Source: Candidatus Allofournierella pullicola (lineage in GTDB: Bacteria > Bacillota > Clostridia > Oscillospirales > Ruminococcaceae). Taken from it: a stretch of DNA of 64,000 nucleotides. Each line of letters opens with the position of its first letter. Position 1 is the first letter of the stretch. The DNA lies in contig DXFW01000024.1 of the NCBI GenBank assembly GCA_019114225.1, forward strand, positions 41,219 to 105,218, read 5' to 3'. The notes under the pieces are model-generated. The model did no database searches. It saw only the letters and a program-made list of their open reading frames with translations, and was not told the origin of the DNA. Both the position numbers and the translations under genes were made by a program. Positions 23,989 to 33,193 of this stretch are shown piece after piece.

Positions 23989-24645
23989 ATGGAAATTTCT
24001 TCTCTTGCACTGTTTGAGGGCATTTCGGCCGACGAGCTCCGCGAGATGACGGCGCTGGGCTGCCTGCGCACAGCGGATTTTGAAAAGGGGGCGGTGCTTT
24101 TCCGCACAGGAGACCGCACAGAAGAGTTCGGGGTGCTGCTTTCCGGCGAGGTGCACGTGGAAAGCGGCGACCTGTGGGGCAACCGGATCATTCTGCACAG
24201 CATTCCCGCCGGGCATGCCTTTGCCGAGACCTATGCGCTGTGCGGCGTTTCCATGATGGCAGACGTCACCGCCGTGCAGCCGTGCCGGGTGCTGCTGATC
24301 CGCCTGGCGGCCCTTTTGGGGCCGGAAAACGAGGCATGCGCCTGGTATCCCCGGCTGCTGCGCAACCTGACGCTTCTGTTTGCCCGCAAGAATCTCGCCT
24401 GGTCCGGCCGGGTGTTCTGCCTGTCCGCCAAAGGGATCCGCAGCCGGGTGATGATGTATCTTTCGGCGCAGGCGGCACAGGCGGGTTCCACCGAATTCTC
24501 CATTCCCTTTGACCGTCAGCAGCTGGCCGATTATCTGAACGTGGAGCGCAGCGCTCTTTCCAAGGAGCTGGGCCGCATGCGCAAAGAGGGCATTTTGACC
24601 TTTCGCAAAAACCATTTCCGGCTGCACCGCACCCCAGGCCTGTGA
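23989..24645 (+). CDS. Crp/Fnr-family transcriptional regulator
   Basis: Regulator of 218 aa with an N-terminal cyclic-nucleotide-type beta-barrel (about 15-130) and a C-terminal winged HTH. The recognition element is FDRQQLADYLNVERSALSKELGRM (residues about 172-195; given as a landmark). No N-terminal Cys cluster of FNR type is present. The closest described relatives are clostridial Crp/Fnr proteins that control iron-sulfur, hydroxylamine reductase or stress genes; effector unknown. The 5' neighbour on the opposite strand is the ferredoxin-like gene, and the dyad between them is its likely binding site. ATG 23989 follows GGAGGGTGTG. Confidence 0.92.
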   Translation: MEISSLALFEGISADELREMTALGCLRTADFEKGAVLFRTGDRTEEFGVLLSGEVHVESGDLWGNRIILHSIPAGHAFAETYALCGVSMMADVTAVQPCRVLLIRLAALLGPENEACAWYPRLLRNLTLLFARKNLAWSGRVFCLSAKGIRSRVMMYLSAQAAQAGSTEFSIPFDRQQLADYLNVERSALSKELGRMRKEGILTFRKNHFRLHRTPGL

Positions 24646-24763
24646 AAAAGGACCTGTTTTCTGGCATTCGGCGTCGTTTTGTGTTATGATTAACTGTTAT
24701 TATCGATCGAACACAGGCCGCCGGGGCGCTGTTTCCCGCGGCCGCAGGCAACAGGTGCAAGCA

Positions 24764-26146
24764 ATGCAGACAAATCTAAATCTTTCTCGGGAGGACATTT
24801 TCCGGTCTCTCCCCATCCCCTCCGCGCTGGCGAAAATGGTCCTTCCGGCGGCGGCCAGCCAGCTGATCGTGCTGATCTACAACATGGCGGACACCTTCTT
24901 TGTGGGGCAGACCAACAACCCCTACATGGTGGCAGCCACCTCGCTCATTCTGCCGGTGTTCAACATCACCCTGTGTCTGGCGGGTCTGGCGGGGATCGGC
25001 GGCGGTTCGCTGATCTCCCGGCTGCTGGGCGAAGGCGACGAAGAAGAAGCGCGCAGGGTAAGCGCCTTCTCGCTGTATCTGGGGCTGGCCGTGTCGGCTC
25101 TGTTTGCCGTGGGCATTCTGGTGTTTATGGAGCCGGTGCTGCAGCTGCTGGGCGCAGGCGTCAACACCTATGACTATGCCCGGCAATATGCCTTGTGCGT
25201 CATTGTGGTGGGCGGTGTGCCCACAGTGCTCTCCAACGTGCTTTCCAATCTGATCCGAAGCATTGGCCTCTCCCGCGAAGCAAGCGCCGGCATTATCCTG
25301 GGCGGCGTTTTGAACATCGCCCTGGACCCCTTGTTCATGTTCGTTCTTCTGCCGGACGGTCAGGAAGTGCTGGGCGCAGGCCTTGCCACCTGCCTGTCCA
25401 ACTGTGTGGCGTTTCTGTTCTTTGCGGCGGTGCTGGCGCGGATGGGCCGGGGCGCGGCCATCACCTTCTCCCCCAAAGCCGGCATGCCCCGCGCCGAGAG
25501 CGTTTCCGCCATTTTCAGCGTTGGGGTGCCTTCGGCCATCACCACCTTCCTGTTCGACCTGGACTATGTCATCATCGACAAGCTGATGGTGGCCTATGAC
25601 GACCTGGCCCTGGCGGCTGTGGGTATCGTGCTGAAGGTGGAGCGCTTCCCCCTGAACGTGGGGATCGGTATCTGCCAGGGCATGATGCCCCTGGCGGCCT
25701 ACAACTACTCCGCCCGCAACCGCGGCCGCATGGAGGACACGGTGCGCCTGGCCCGGGGCACCGGGCTTGTGGTGGCGGCGGTGAGCATTCTGCTCTATGA
25801 GCTGTTCGCGGTGCAGTTTGCCCACCTGTTCATTGCGGACGCCCGCACCGTGGAGCTGGCCTCCCAGTTCCTCCGTATCCGGGTGCTGGCCACGCCGCTG
25901 ATGTTCCTGAGCTTTTTCACGGTGTATCTTTTCCAGGCCTTCGGCCAGGGCCGCATTGCCCTGTTCCTTGGGGTGACACGGTGGCTGGTGCTGAACATCC
26001 CCATGCTGTTTTTGCTGAACACGCTTGTGGGCATGTACGGCCTGGTCTGGTCCCAGGCCGCAGCGGACAGCCTGACCGTTCTGCTCTCGCTGTATGTATA
26101 TTGGCGGTTCCGCCGCTCGGCACGGTATATCCAGCAATTTCAATGA
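24764..26146 (+). CDS. MATE family efflux transporter
   Basis: Twelve-helix multidrug/toxin exporter (460 aa) of the MOP superfamily, probably cation-coupled. Typical segments are LPAAASQLIVLIYNMADTFFV, GIGGGSLISRLLGEGDEEEA and the matching second-half GICQGMMPLAAYNYSARN. ATG 24764 places the N-terminus as in relatives, though the ribosome site (CAGGTG) is weak; an in-frame ATG at 24686 coincides with a -10-like TATGAT and is less likely. Stands alone, closed by a long hairpin. Substrate cannot be assigned. Confidence 0.9.
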   Translation: MQTNLNLSREDIFRSLPIPSALAKMVLPAAASQLIVLIYNMADTFFVGQTNNPYMVAATSLILPVFNITLCLAGLAGIGGGSLISRLLGEGDEEEARRVSAFSLYLGLAVSALFAVGILVFMEPVLQLLGAGVNTYDYARQYALCVIVVGGVPTVLSNVLSNLIRSIGLSREASAGIILGGVLNIALDPLFMFVLLPDGQEVLGAGLATCLSNCVAFLFFAAVLARMGRGAAITFSPKAGMPRAESVSAIFSVGVPSAITTFLFDLDYVIIDKLMVAYDDLALAAVGIVLKVERFPLNVGIGICQGMMPLAAYNYSARNRGRMEDTVRLARGTGLVVAAVSILLYELFAVQFAHLFIADARTVELASQFLRIRVLATPLMFLSFFTVYLFQAFGQGRIALFLGVTRWLVLNIPMLFLLNTLVGMYGLVWSQAAADSLTVLLSLYVYWRFRRSARYIQQFQ

Positions 26147-26152
26147 ATGAGC

Positions 26153-26195
26153 GGACGGCCCGTTTTCCAGCAGGAAAGCGGGCCGTCCATTTGTT
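26153..26195 (+). terminator. Terminator of the MATE gene
   Basis: Long near-perfect hairpin, GGACGGCCCG with inner TTTTCC / GGAAAG and CGGGCCGTCC, loop AGCA, followed by a T-rich tail. Confidence 0.85.
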
Positions 26196-26390
26196 TTGTC
26201 TGTCAGTTTTTTGCAGGGAACAGGCGGCGGAATGTCCGGATGAATGGCAAAGGCGTTTTTGCACAAAATCCATCCCCAATGTGGCTGTTTCTTCTCTTGC
26301 CAAAAGCCGCCCGTTTGCGATTTTATACAAGAAAAAACGCATAAAATTACCATTTAGGCCACCCAAAAACGATAAAATATACTACAGTTC

Positions 26391-26467
26391 GCGGTTGTAG
26401 CTCAGCTGGATAGAGTGATTGGCTACGAACCAATAGGTCGGGGGTTCGAGCCCCTCCAACCGCACCA
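26391..26467 (+). tRNA. tRNA-Arg (anticodon ACG)
   Basis: A 77-nt cloverleaf including encoded CCA. The acceptor GCGGTTG pairs with CAACCGC; D arm GCTCAGCTGGATAGAGT; anticodon stem ATTGG/CCAAT around loop CTACGAA with anticodon ACG at 26425-26427; T arm GGGGGTTCGAGCCCC. Reads CGN arginine codons after deamination of A34. Confidence 0.96.
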
Positions 26468-26639
26468 ATACCGGAGCAAAGCTTGCTTTGCTTCGGTATT
26501 TTTTTGTTTTCTGCCGCCGCAAAAAGCGCCAGGGGCTGGCTTTTTCTTCACTTGTTTTGTATGATAAACAAAAGAGCCTTTTGCCCGGAGCCTCTTTTGC
26601 CTCCGGCGGCAAGGCCACACAACAAGGTGGGATACAGAG

Positions 26640-27167
26640 ATGAAAGCTGCAAACCGGAACCTTATCCTGCTGCTCGCCCCAGCCCTGCTGATCGCAGCGG
26701 CGGGCGCCCTTCTTTTTGCGGAAGGCGGAAGCTCTTTCCGCGCGGCACAAAACAGCATGCCAGCACTGCCGGGCAGCGCAGGGGATGTGGAAGGCTACGC
26801 TTTTCTCCTTCAGTTTTTCGGTTCGGGCATTGGGCAGCTTGCCGCGCTGGCGCTTCAGGTGATTGGGTTTTTGATTGCGGGGTACGGCGTTTTGCTGCTG
26901 GTGCTGAGCGTTTTGGGCCGTGTTCTTTATAAGCCATCGGCCGGGCGGCTTCTGGCCTACCGTATCGTGACCGGGCTGCAGCTGGCGCTCATGCTTTTTC
27001 CTGTGCCCTGGCTGGCCGCTTCCTTTTTCAAATCGGCGCTTGCCTTTGCCCCGCAAACGGAACTGGTGCCGCCCCTCGTGCTTTTGGTGCTGCCGTCGGT
27101 GTTTGTGATCCGCACGACCTACACGCGGCGTATCCGGGAGGACCACCCCGCTCAGGAGCAGGCTTAA
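26640..27167 (+). CDS. Hypothetical four-helix membrane protein
   Basis: Unrecognised membrane protein of 175 aa. Four hydrophobic segments are seen: residues about 5-28, 60-98 (long, perhaps one helix and a re-entrant part), 108-128 and 140-158. A short Ala/Gly-rich external loop lies between the first two. ATG 26640 follows AAGGTGGG. It stands alone between a tRNA gene and a strong terminator, so it is a single-gene unit. No motif suggests transport or catalysis. Confidence 0.75.
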   Translation: MKAANRNLILLLAPALLIAAAGALLFAEGGSSFRAAQNSMPALPGSAGDVEGYAFLLQFFGSGIGQLAALALQVIGFLIAGYGVLLLVLSVLGRVLYKPSAGRLLAYRIVTGLQLALMLFPVPWLAASFFKSALAFAPQTELVPPLVLLVLPSVFVIRTTYTRRIREDHPAQEQA

Positions 27168-27227
27168 CGCCTGCGCCGCCGCAAAACTTTTTGCAAGGCC
27201 GCATTCGCATGACATTTTACAGACAGC

Positions 27228-27260
27228 AAGGCCCCCGGGATCTTCCCGGGGGCCTTTTCT
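27228..27260. terminator. Terminator after the four-helix membrane protein gene
   Basis: Perfect 13-bp stem AAGGCCCCCGGGA / TCCCGGGGGCCTT, loop TCT, followed by TTCTT. It lies between converging genes and may also act on the surface-protein transcript. Confidence 0.88.
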
Positions 27261-27356
27261 TGGTCTTGTGCAAAGCAAAGGGGCGGCGCAGCCTCTTTTG
27301 GAAGCTGCGCCGCCCTTTGATTTGCCTGGGGTTTTCAGGACCTGTGAGAAGTGTTA

Positions 27357-30062
27357 TCAGTACTGCTCACGGGGCTGCTCATCGTCCTGCGCGCCATTGC
27401 GGCCCAGCAGAAGCAGAGCCAGCTGCACCAGGGCGATGACCGCCATGATGAGGGTCCACTTATCGGTCATGGCCATGGGCAGGCTCATGTCCTCGGTCAC
27501 GAAGAACGCAACCAGAGCAACGATCGCGGGAACAATGCCGATCAGGTGAGCCACACCGGTCTTGCGCACAAAGCGCAGCGCCAGCATGCCCAGACCGGCC
27601 ACGACGGTGAGCACCATCAGGATCAGGTTGAGCAGGGCCCAGTTGCCCTCGCCCGGAGCACCCGCCTGAGCGGTCTCTTCGTCTTCAATGTTCTCGGTCT
27701 TGTCGTCTTCTTTGTTTACATCCGTGTCGGGCGAAGCCTGAGGAGTCTCCTCCTCGGGGATCTCCTCAACATCCTCGGGCTCCTCTTCCTCCTCATCCGG
27801 GGTCACAGGAGCAACGGGGGTCACCGGGGTCGGCACAGGAGTGGGGACCGGGGTGGGGACCGGGGTGGGAACCGGGGTGGGATCGGGGCCGGGGCCGGGA
27901 TCCACCGGTTTTGCGTTGATGGTAAGGGTGCCGTTGACCGTCTTGATGGTATAGTTTCCGTTCATCAGAACGTTGTTATCAGCGTTCACAATGTGCACGG
28001 AACCGAGGTCAAGCAGCACCTCGTGATTGCCGACCGTCTGCGAGGCGGGGGTGGTTTTATAATCATCCAGCAGCTTATGGGTTCCCAAAAGGCCGGAATT
28101 CGGATTGCCGTCCTCTCCAGAAGCGGTTACCGTGAATTTCGGCACAGTCTGGCCCTCAGTAATCGTTGCACTGCTCACCGTCAAAATCACCGGGCGCTTA
28201 GCGATCTTGAGGCGCACCGAATTATCCGTCTCCGGGTTACCGGTGATCTTATCGCCCACCACATAAGGAGCAAATTCCTTTTCCCTGTCGACAAATGTTA
28301 TCATAACATACTGGTCGACAACTGTATCAGAACCGGGAACCGTTTCGCTGGGCTGCCAGGTAGCGCCTTCCTTGTTTTCTTTGACCTGATAGGTCACTTC
28401 AAAGCGGCTTTCGAGAGCGGATTCCTCATAGCCGATTTTGATTTCGTGCATAGCGCCGTTATAGACCGTATCGACTTCGGTAACTGTGGGCTGCATATTT
28501 TCAGGGAGCGGCTCCGGGACATGGAACGTGATCGTGCCATTCACACGCCACACGGGCCCGCTCTCAACGATGAGATTGTCATCGTTGTCGGTTACTTCAG
28601 AAGCGGCAACCGCTTCGTCCCATTCAATGGTATAGGTATAGGGGTCAGTCCCGCTCTCAGCATAGGAGTAGGTCAAGCCATTGTAATTGATGTTTTCGAA
28701 CCTGGTCGGACGCGTCAGAACATATTCTTCCTTCCCACAGAGAGAAATGACTTCGGAAAGATCAACTTTGTCATCAGCCTTTGCAGCTCTGAAGGTCACA
28801 TCGCCAATGCCAAAGTAATAGTCTTTTCCGTCGGTGTCCTTCGCGAAGAAGTAAGCTGCCGGTTTGTTCAGAGCAACCGTGCCGTCCACGTGCCAGGTCG
28901 GGGTGCCGCTTTCAACGATATCGTAGCCAGCTCCATCAAATTCAGGGTATGCACAAGAAGCGCCATACGCGCCTTTGATTACATCCCATCTCGCAACTTC
29001 ATAGGTGCCCGCTCTCTCATCGTCGGAATGAGAGTAGGTCATCAGCCCATCATAAAGCTTGTTCACTTCTTCATTCAGGACGATAGGGCTATACGCGGGC
29101 TCATCCACTATATGCAAATAAACATTATCACGAATGTTTGCAGTCACATCCGGGGCGCCAAGTTTCACTGTTCCCTGACCTACATAGTAGAAATCTGTTG
29201 CCTCCACTTCATCAGGGGCCACATCGTAGCGGTGCAGGTAGAAGTAGGCATCCGTTACGGCTACTTTTGCAACAATATCAATACCTGTGGTCAAATCCCC
29301 TGTAGGGCCACTAAACATAACGTAATGGGTGCAGTTTCTATATGCGGCCAAAGTTTTGACTCCATTAGGAACATCGCTTTCAGGAGTAAGCGCATTCACT
29401 TCCTTATCTTCCCAACCGCTCTCCCAAGCGCCCCAAGCATGGATTTTCTTATAGCTAACATCCAGTCCCCCATATTCGGGCAAGCTGAAAAGGAAATATA
29501 CCCTATCGTTCCCTGTGTAAAAGGGATATCCGAATTCACCTGGCGCAGGGTCTCCGTCATTAAACCATGTTCCCTGATCCCAGCTATCTCTCGTTCCCAC
29601 AGCGTACACAGGAATATCCGAATTAATCGTTACATTTGCAATCAAAGGGTTCTTCGCGCCTGCCTTCATCACTGCAGGCACAGAAGCCGCCACGAGAGCA
29701 GCCTGCTGCGCAGGCACCTCTTCCTCAGCGGGCTCGGTGCCCTCCACGGCAGGCTCGGTGCCTTCCTCAGTGGGCTCGGTGCCCTCCACGGCAGGCTCAG
29801 TGCCTTCCTCTGCGGGCTCGGTGCCCTCAACGGCAGGCTCGGTGCCTTCCTCAGCGGGCTCAGTACCCTCCACGGCGGGCTCGGTGCCCTCCACGGCAGG
29901 TTCAGTGCCTTCCTCAGCGGGCTCATCCACGGTGGTCACGGCGGTGCTGCTCACAGGCACTTCGTCGCCTGCAAACACACTGGCCGGAGCCAGCGTGAAG
30001 ATCAGCCCAAGCGCGAGCACCAGGCTGGCAAGCCGCCGCGCCGCTCCAGACTTCTTCTTCAT
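27357..30062 (-). CDS. Large repeat-containing cell-surface protein with MBG-like domains
   Basis: Predicted exported surface protein (901 aa). The signal peptide is clear (basic start, hydrophobic core, cleavage near PASVFA-GD). Residues about 45-115 consist of about ten 7-residue repeats [14 protein letters not shown], highly acidic. The central 500 residues form beta-rich modules and include an MBG-like module before the GTLTINAK end (residues about 610-700). A Pro-Thr-Val repeat follows, then an acidic linker. The C-terminus has three membrane helices instead of an LPXTG sortase motif. ATG 30062 follows AAAAGGAGG. Likely an adhesin or wall-spanning stalk; ligand unknown. Confidence 0.85.
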   Translation of the reverse strand: MKKKSGAARRLASLVLALGLIFTLAPASVFAGDEVPVSSTAVTTVDEPAEEGTEPAVEGTEPAVEGTEPAEEGTEPAVEGTEPAEEGTEPAVEGTEPTEEGTEPAVEGTEPAEEEVPAQQAALVAASVPAVMKAGAKNPLIANVTINSDIPVYAVGTRDSWDQGTWFNDGDPAPGEFGYPFYTGNDRVYFLFSLPEYGGLDVSYKKIHAWGAWESGWEDKEVNALTPESDVPNGVKTLAAYRNCTHYVMFSGPTGDLTTGIDIVAKVAVTDAYFYLHRYDVAPDEVEATDFYYVGQGTVKLGAPDVTANIRDNVYLHIVDEPAYSPIVLNEEVNKLYDGLMTYSHSDDERAGTYEVARWDVIKGAYGASCAYPEFDGAGYDIVESGTPTWHVDGTVALNKPAAYFFAKDTDGKDYYFGIGDVTFRAAKADDKVDLSEVISLCGKEEYVLTRPTRFENINYNGLTYSYAESGTDPYTYTIEWDEAVAASEVTDNDDNLIVESGPVWRVNGTITFHVPEPLPENMQPTVTEVDTVYNGAMHEIKIGYEESALESRFEVTYQVKENKEGATWQPSETVPGSDTVVDQYVMITFVDREKEFAPYVVGDKITGNPETDNSVRLKIAKRPVILTVSSATITEGQTVPKFTVTASGEDGNPNSGLLGTHKLLDDYKTTPASQTVGNHEVLLDLGSVHIVNADNNVLMNGNYTIKTVNGTLTINAKPVDPGPGPDPTPVPTPVPTPVPTPVPTPVTPVAPVTPDEEEEEPEDVEEIPEEETPQASPDTDVNKEDDKTENIEDEETAQAGAPGEGNWALLNLILMVLTVVAGLGMLALRFVRKTGVAHLIGIVPAIVALVAFFVTEDMSLPMAMTDKWTLIMAVIALVQLALLLLGRNGAQDDEQPREQY
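27828..27896. repeat. Pro-Thr-Val coding repeat
   Basis: Short tandem units encoding PVPT repeats in the stalk region before the acidic linker of the surface protein. Near-identical copies at DNA level suggest recent expansion or contraction. Confidence 0.75.
29722..29935. repeat. 21-bp tandem coding repeats in the surface-protein gene
   Basis: About ten 21-bp units encode GTEPAVE or GTEPAEE. Near-identical units alternate in two types, with one TEPTEE variant. This region is prone to slippage, so length variation between strains is expected. Confidence 0.9.
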
Positions 30063-30170
30063 ACGTATCCTCCTTTTCCCCTACGCGCCCTTTGGCGGAC
30101 GCGGTGAAACATGTTGGTCGCCTGCTTTTGAAAAAAAGCACAGCAAGCGGGTGTGCCCCACTGTGTTATC

Positions 30171-30205
30171 ATCATACCAGCCGCCGGTCACAAACCGGTC
30201 ACAAA
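30171..30205 (-). promoter_or_regulatory. Surface-protein promoter with 11-bp direct repeat (SARP/OmpR-type box)
   Basis: On the minus strand, TTTGTGACCGG occurs twice in perfect tandem (30205-30195, 30194-30184). After a 7-bp gap comes a -10 TATGAT (30176-30171). There is no -35 match; the second repeat occupies that place. Eleven-bp-phased repeats ending about 8 bp before -10 are the known layout for SARP and PhoB/OmpR-type activators. Confidence 0.68.
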
Positions 30206-30230
30206 AAAATCCCGCGCAAAAGCGCGGGAT
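30203..30230 (-). terminator. Terminator of the regulator/pilus operon
   Basis: On the minus strand: ATCCCGCGC-TTTT-GCGCGGGAT followed by T7. It lies immediately upstream of the direct-repeat box, so it isolates the surface gene from read-through of the upstream operon. Confidence 0.87.
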
Positions 30231-30425
30231 ACAAGAAATCAGCGTTTTAAAGAGAAATTCGGAACAAATCCTATTATCAAGCAGCAAAAACAGGGCATTT
30301 TTTATAGGAAATCCCCAATCGCTCGCCTCAAAAATCAGCGTTTTGACGATACGGTTTTGCGGCCGCTCACCCGTTTTCCGGCTGCCGGCCGGGAATTTGT
30401 GACCGAACGGACCAAGGCCACACCG

Positions 30426-31634
30426 TCAGACAATGGGTTCCGGCAGGCCGGTGGAGATGTCGATACGCATGCCGGAACTGAGGCCGGAGGCTCTCCAGCC
30501 TTTGAGCAGCCGCTCGGCCACCACGCCGCTGTCGCCCGGCTGGCGCACCGAAAGCATGAGCACATACTGATTGCGGCTGTATCGGCTGAACACATCGCCC
30601 TTGCGCAGAGTGTTCTTGATGATCTCCCGCAGCTGCAGCATGACCCGCGAGTTCTCCTGCTTGCTCATGGCCTGGCTGCCGGTGCTCTGAAGGCCCACCA
30701 GCAGCAGCACCACGGTGTTGTCCACCCGGACGGCGCTGCGCACCACCATGTGGTACATGTGCTTGAACACTTCGTAGGGGCAGAAATAGGCGCCGCGGAT
30801 GGGCCGGTCGTCCCGGGTGACCTCGTCCAGGTCCTTTTGGATCTGGTGGATGTCGTCCACCGTGTTGGTGCCCTCGCTGGCCCAGCGGAAGATGTTTTGC
30901 AGTTCCGGCCCCAGCACTTCACCGGTCTCATCCAGGAACATGTTGGAGATGATGGGGTAATGGTTGAGGATGGCGGTCTTCATGTTCAGCTGCTTGAGCG
31001 CAGTAAAATGGCGCAGATACAGATCTTCGCCGAGGGGTTCCAGCAGCATGGCACGGCCGCAGATGTCCAGCACTTCCTGGGCATTGCTGCGCGTGTTGCC
31101 CTCCAAGAGAAGGTCGCAGGCATGGAGCACGGCAAAGAGATATTTCTGGCTCAGTGCGCTGGCCTTGGGCAGCACCCAGCGCCGCCCCGCAAGGCTGGGC
31201 AGAAAATCGCCGGAATACCGGCTCAGGAAGGTGCGGCAGATCTCCAGCTGGCGCTGAGGGTCCTGCTCGGCCCTGCCCTGGCGGTAGAGGGCGTTGAGGG
31301 TCTGCACATCCAGCTGCACCGGGGTGGCGGGGTTCCAGCAGTATTCCCGGTCACGGGTCATCACGCAGTCGGCAGGCAGGCCGGCGGCGGTCAGGTGCTT
31401 GCGCAGGGAATAGGCGGCGTTTTTCAGCGCACCGGCGGGGTTTGCGACCTCGTCATCCTCCCAGAGAGCCTCGCAGATCTGCTCGTTGGTGAGCGGCTCA
31501 TCCATATTTAATAAAAGGAACACAAGCAGTTCCCAGGGCTTGTTGATCCGCGCACCCTGTTCCAGCAGAATCTTCTCCCCTGCCTTGATACGCAGTCCGC
31601 CCAGGGTCTCCACCTCAAGCAAAACCTTTTCCAT
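30426..31634 (-). CDS. SARP-like regulator: winged helix, BTAD-type domain and degenerate GGDEF
   Basis: Transcription factor (402 aa) of unusual build. Residues about 8-95 form an OmpR-type winged helix (INKPWELLVFLLLNMDEPLTN, then AAYSLRKHL). Residues about 100-250 form a helical bacterial transcriptional activation domain as in SARP proteins. The last 120 residues resemble a GGDEF domain (VVLLLVGL, then LREIIKNTLRKGDVFSRYSRNQYVLML), but the GGDEF signature reads YSRNQY, so no cyclase activity is expected. ATG 31634 follows GGGAGGAAG. Last gene of the pilus-like operon and next to a SARP-type box at the surface-gene promoter. Confidence 0.82.
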   Translation of the reverse strand: MEKVLLEVETLGGLRIKAGEKILLEQGARINKPWELLVFLLLNMDEPLTNEQICEALWEDDEVANPAGALKNAAYSLRKHLTAAGLPADCVMTRDREYCWNPATPVQLDVQTLNALYRQGRAEQDPQRQLEICRTFLSRYSGDFLPSLAGRRWVLPKASALSQKYLFAVLHACDLLLEGNTRSNAQEVLDICGRAMLLEPLGEDLYLRHFTALKQLNMKTAILNHYPIISNMFLDETGEVLGPELQNIFRWASEGTNTVDDIHQIQKDLDEVTRDDRPIRGAYFCPYEVFKHMYHMVVRSAVRVDNTVVLLLVGLQSTGSQAMSKQENSRVMLQLREIIKNTLRKGDVFSRYSRNQYVLMLSVRQPGDSGVVAERLLKGWRASGLSSGMRIDISTGLPEPIV

Positions 31635-31657
31635 GTTTCTTCCTCCCATGCGTCCGT

Positions 31658-32728
31658 TCAAAGCGCGGCCAGCGCGTCCAGACGTTTTTCCATGGCCTCG
31701 TAATGGATACTGTAGGTAAGCGCAGTCTCACGGGTGATACGCTTCTGCTGCACCAGGCGCAGAAGGTTCGTGTCCATGGTGCACATCCCCTCCGCCGCGC
31801 CGGCCTGGATCGCCGCGTCGATCTGGTAGCTCTTGGCCTCACGGATGAGGTTCCGAATGGCGGGGTTGGTGTACATCACTTCAAAGGCCACGGTCTGGCC
31901 GCCGTCCACGGTGGGCACCAGCTGCTGGCTGATGACCGCCTGGAGCACCATGCTCAGCTGAATGCGCACCTGATTCTGCTGGCTGGCGGGGAATGCGTCC
32001 ACGATCCGGTCCACCGTGCTGGCCGCGCCGGTGGTGTGCAGCGTGCTGAAAAGCAACTGACCGGTCTCTGCGGCGGTCATGGCAACCTCGATGGTCTCAC
32101 GATCCCGCATTTCGCCCAGAAGGATGATGTCCGGGCTTTCCCGCAGGGCGCTGCGCAGCGCCGTCAGATAGCTGGGCGAATCGCTGCCGATCTCCCGCTG
32201 GGTCACGATACATCTGCCGTGGCGGTGGATGTATTCGATGGGGTCCTCCATGGTGATGATGTGGCCCTCGCGCCGGTGGTTGATCCGGTCGATCATGCAG
32301 GCCAGCGTGGTGGACTTGCCGCTGCCCGCCGGGCCGGTGACCAGCACCAGTCCCTTCATCCGGTCGGCGGCGGCCAGCACAGTGTCGGGGATCGACAGTG
32401 CCTCAGGGTCGGGCAAGCCGAAGCGGATCACCCGCAGCACCACCGCCAGCGAACCGCGCTGGTGCAGCACATTGGCCCGGAAGCGCCCCATCTCCCGAAT
32501 GGCAAAGGAGAAGTCGTCGTCGGCGTCGGCTGCGGCCACGCGGGCGGCGCTGCGCCCGCAAAGGGCATAGATGGCCTCCACGATGGACCGGGTGTCTTCG
32601 GGTTTCAGAGGGTCTCCCTCACGGCACTGGCGGCCGCTGACTTTATAGGTCAGCGGCAGGCCGGCGACCACAAAAATATCCGAAGCGCTCAGTTCCAGCG
32701 CCCGTTTGAGAATGTCTGCGACCTCCAT
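31658..32728 (-). CDS. pilT: Type IV pilus retraction-type ATPase (PilT family)
   Basis: Hexameric secretion ATPase (356 aa). Walker A is GPAGSGKST at residues 132-140, then an Asp-box region ITMEDPIEYIH. Walker B is PDIILLGEMRD, the His box LLFSTLHTTGAASTVDRI, and the C-terminal NPAIRNLIREAKSYQI motif is diagnostic of PilT. In known systems PilT disassembles pilin filaments, causing twitching. Here it is the only ATPase of the operon, since no PilB extension ATPase is seen. ATG 32728 follows a GGAGCGGGAG site. Confidence 0.92.
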   Translation of the reverse strand: MEVADILKRALELSASDIFVVAGLPLTYKVSGRQCREGDPLKPEDTRSIVEAIYALCGRSAARVAAADADDDFSFAIREMGRFRANVLHQRGSLAVVLRVIRFGLPDPEALSIPDTVLAAADRMKGLVLVTGPAGSGKSTTLACMIDRINHRREGHIITMEDPIEYIHRHGRCIVTQREIGSDSPSYLTALRSALRESPDIILLGEMRDRETIEVAMTAAETGQLLFSTLHTTGAASTVDRIVDAFPASQQNQVRIQLSMVLQAVISQQLVPTVDGGQTVAFEVMYTNPAIRNLIREAKSYQIDAAIQAGAAEGMCTMDTNLLRLVQQKRITRETALTYSIHYEAMEKRLDALAAL

Positions 32729-32749
32729 GCTCCCGCTCCTTTCCGTTCT

Positions 32750-33169
32750 TTAAAAGCTGCCGTCCCACAGGTCGAGACTTTCGTCCGCCTGCCACGCCTG
32801 GCTCAGCCGCCAGGCGTCGATACGCCAGCCGCCATCCTCTGTGAGGACGAGGCGCACCGTCAGCCGGCGGCCCTCCTCCCCTTCGATCACGGTTTCCAAA
32901 GCGCCCTGTTCGTCCGCCGCAAGGCCGCCGGGCAGATTTTGCCCCTGCGCCAGGGCTTCATCCACCTGCGCCAGCCAGCGCCAGGCGTCGTTTTCACATT
33001 TCGAGTCCAGGACAAAGCGCTCCATGGCCCGCTCGGCCAGGGCCCGGTCTGCCCGGGCGGTGGAAAAAGCCAGCACCGCCAGCGCCGCCAGACACACCGC
33101 CACCATGGCGATGAGCAGAGTCAGCGCGCCGGAGCGCACCGGCAGATGTCCATGCTCTTGATACCGCAT
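32750..33169 (-). CDS. Pilin-like single-helix protein, operon gene 6
   Basis: Unrecognised protein of 139 aa. A short basic N-terminus (through Arg12) precedes a hydrophobic helix at residues about 15-38. An extracytoplasmic domain of about 100 residues follows, with a WRIDAW element near its end. This layout is that of a minor pilin or PilX/PulK-like subunit, but the prepilin peptidase site (G-F/M-x4-E) is not clear. It lies between two other small pilin-like genes and pilT. Confidence 0.65.
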   Translation of the reverse strand: MRYQEHGHLPVRSGALTLLIAMVAVCLAALAVLAFSTARADRALAERAMERFVLDSKCENDAWRWLAQVDEALAQGQNLPGGLAADEQGALETVIEGEEGRRLTVRLVLTEDGGWRIDAWRLSQAWQADESLDLWDGSF

Positions 33170-33193
33170 TCGGGCTTCCTCCCTTCCAACCGG

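Larger units (their letters stand above)
30063..30425. other. Gene-free region between surface-protein and SARP-like regulator genes
   Basis: Contains the surface-gene leader and promoter, the terminator of the regulator operon, and about 165 bp to its right in which no gene is convincing. A single TTTGTGACCG in the opposite orientation occurs at 30396-30405. Confidence 0.7.

Noticed and set aside
29722..29935. Regular short repeats as a possible CRISPR array
   Set aside because: Units are directly adjacent 21-bp in-frame coding repeats without spacers, and no cas genes are present.
27351..30107. A 918-codon open frame on the plus strand
   Set aside because: Antisense to the surface protein, which has a signal peptide, domain structure and ribosome site. 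The plus frame has none.
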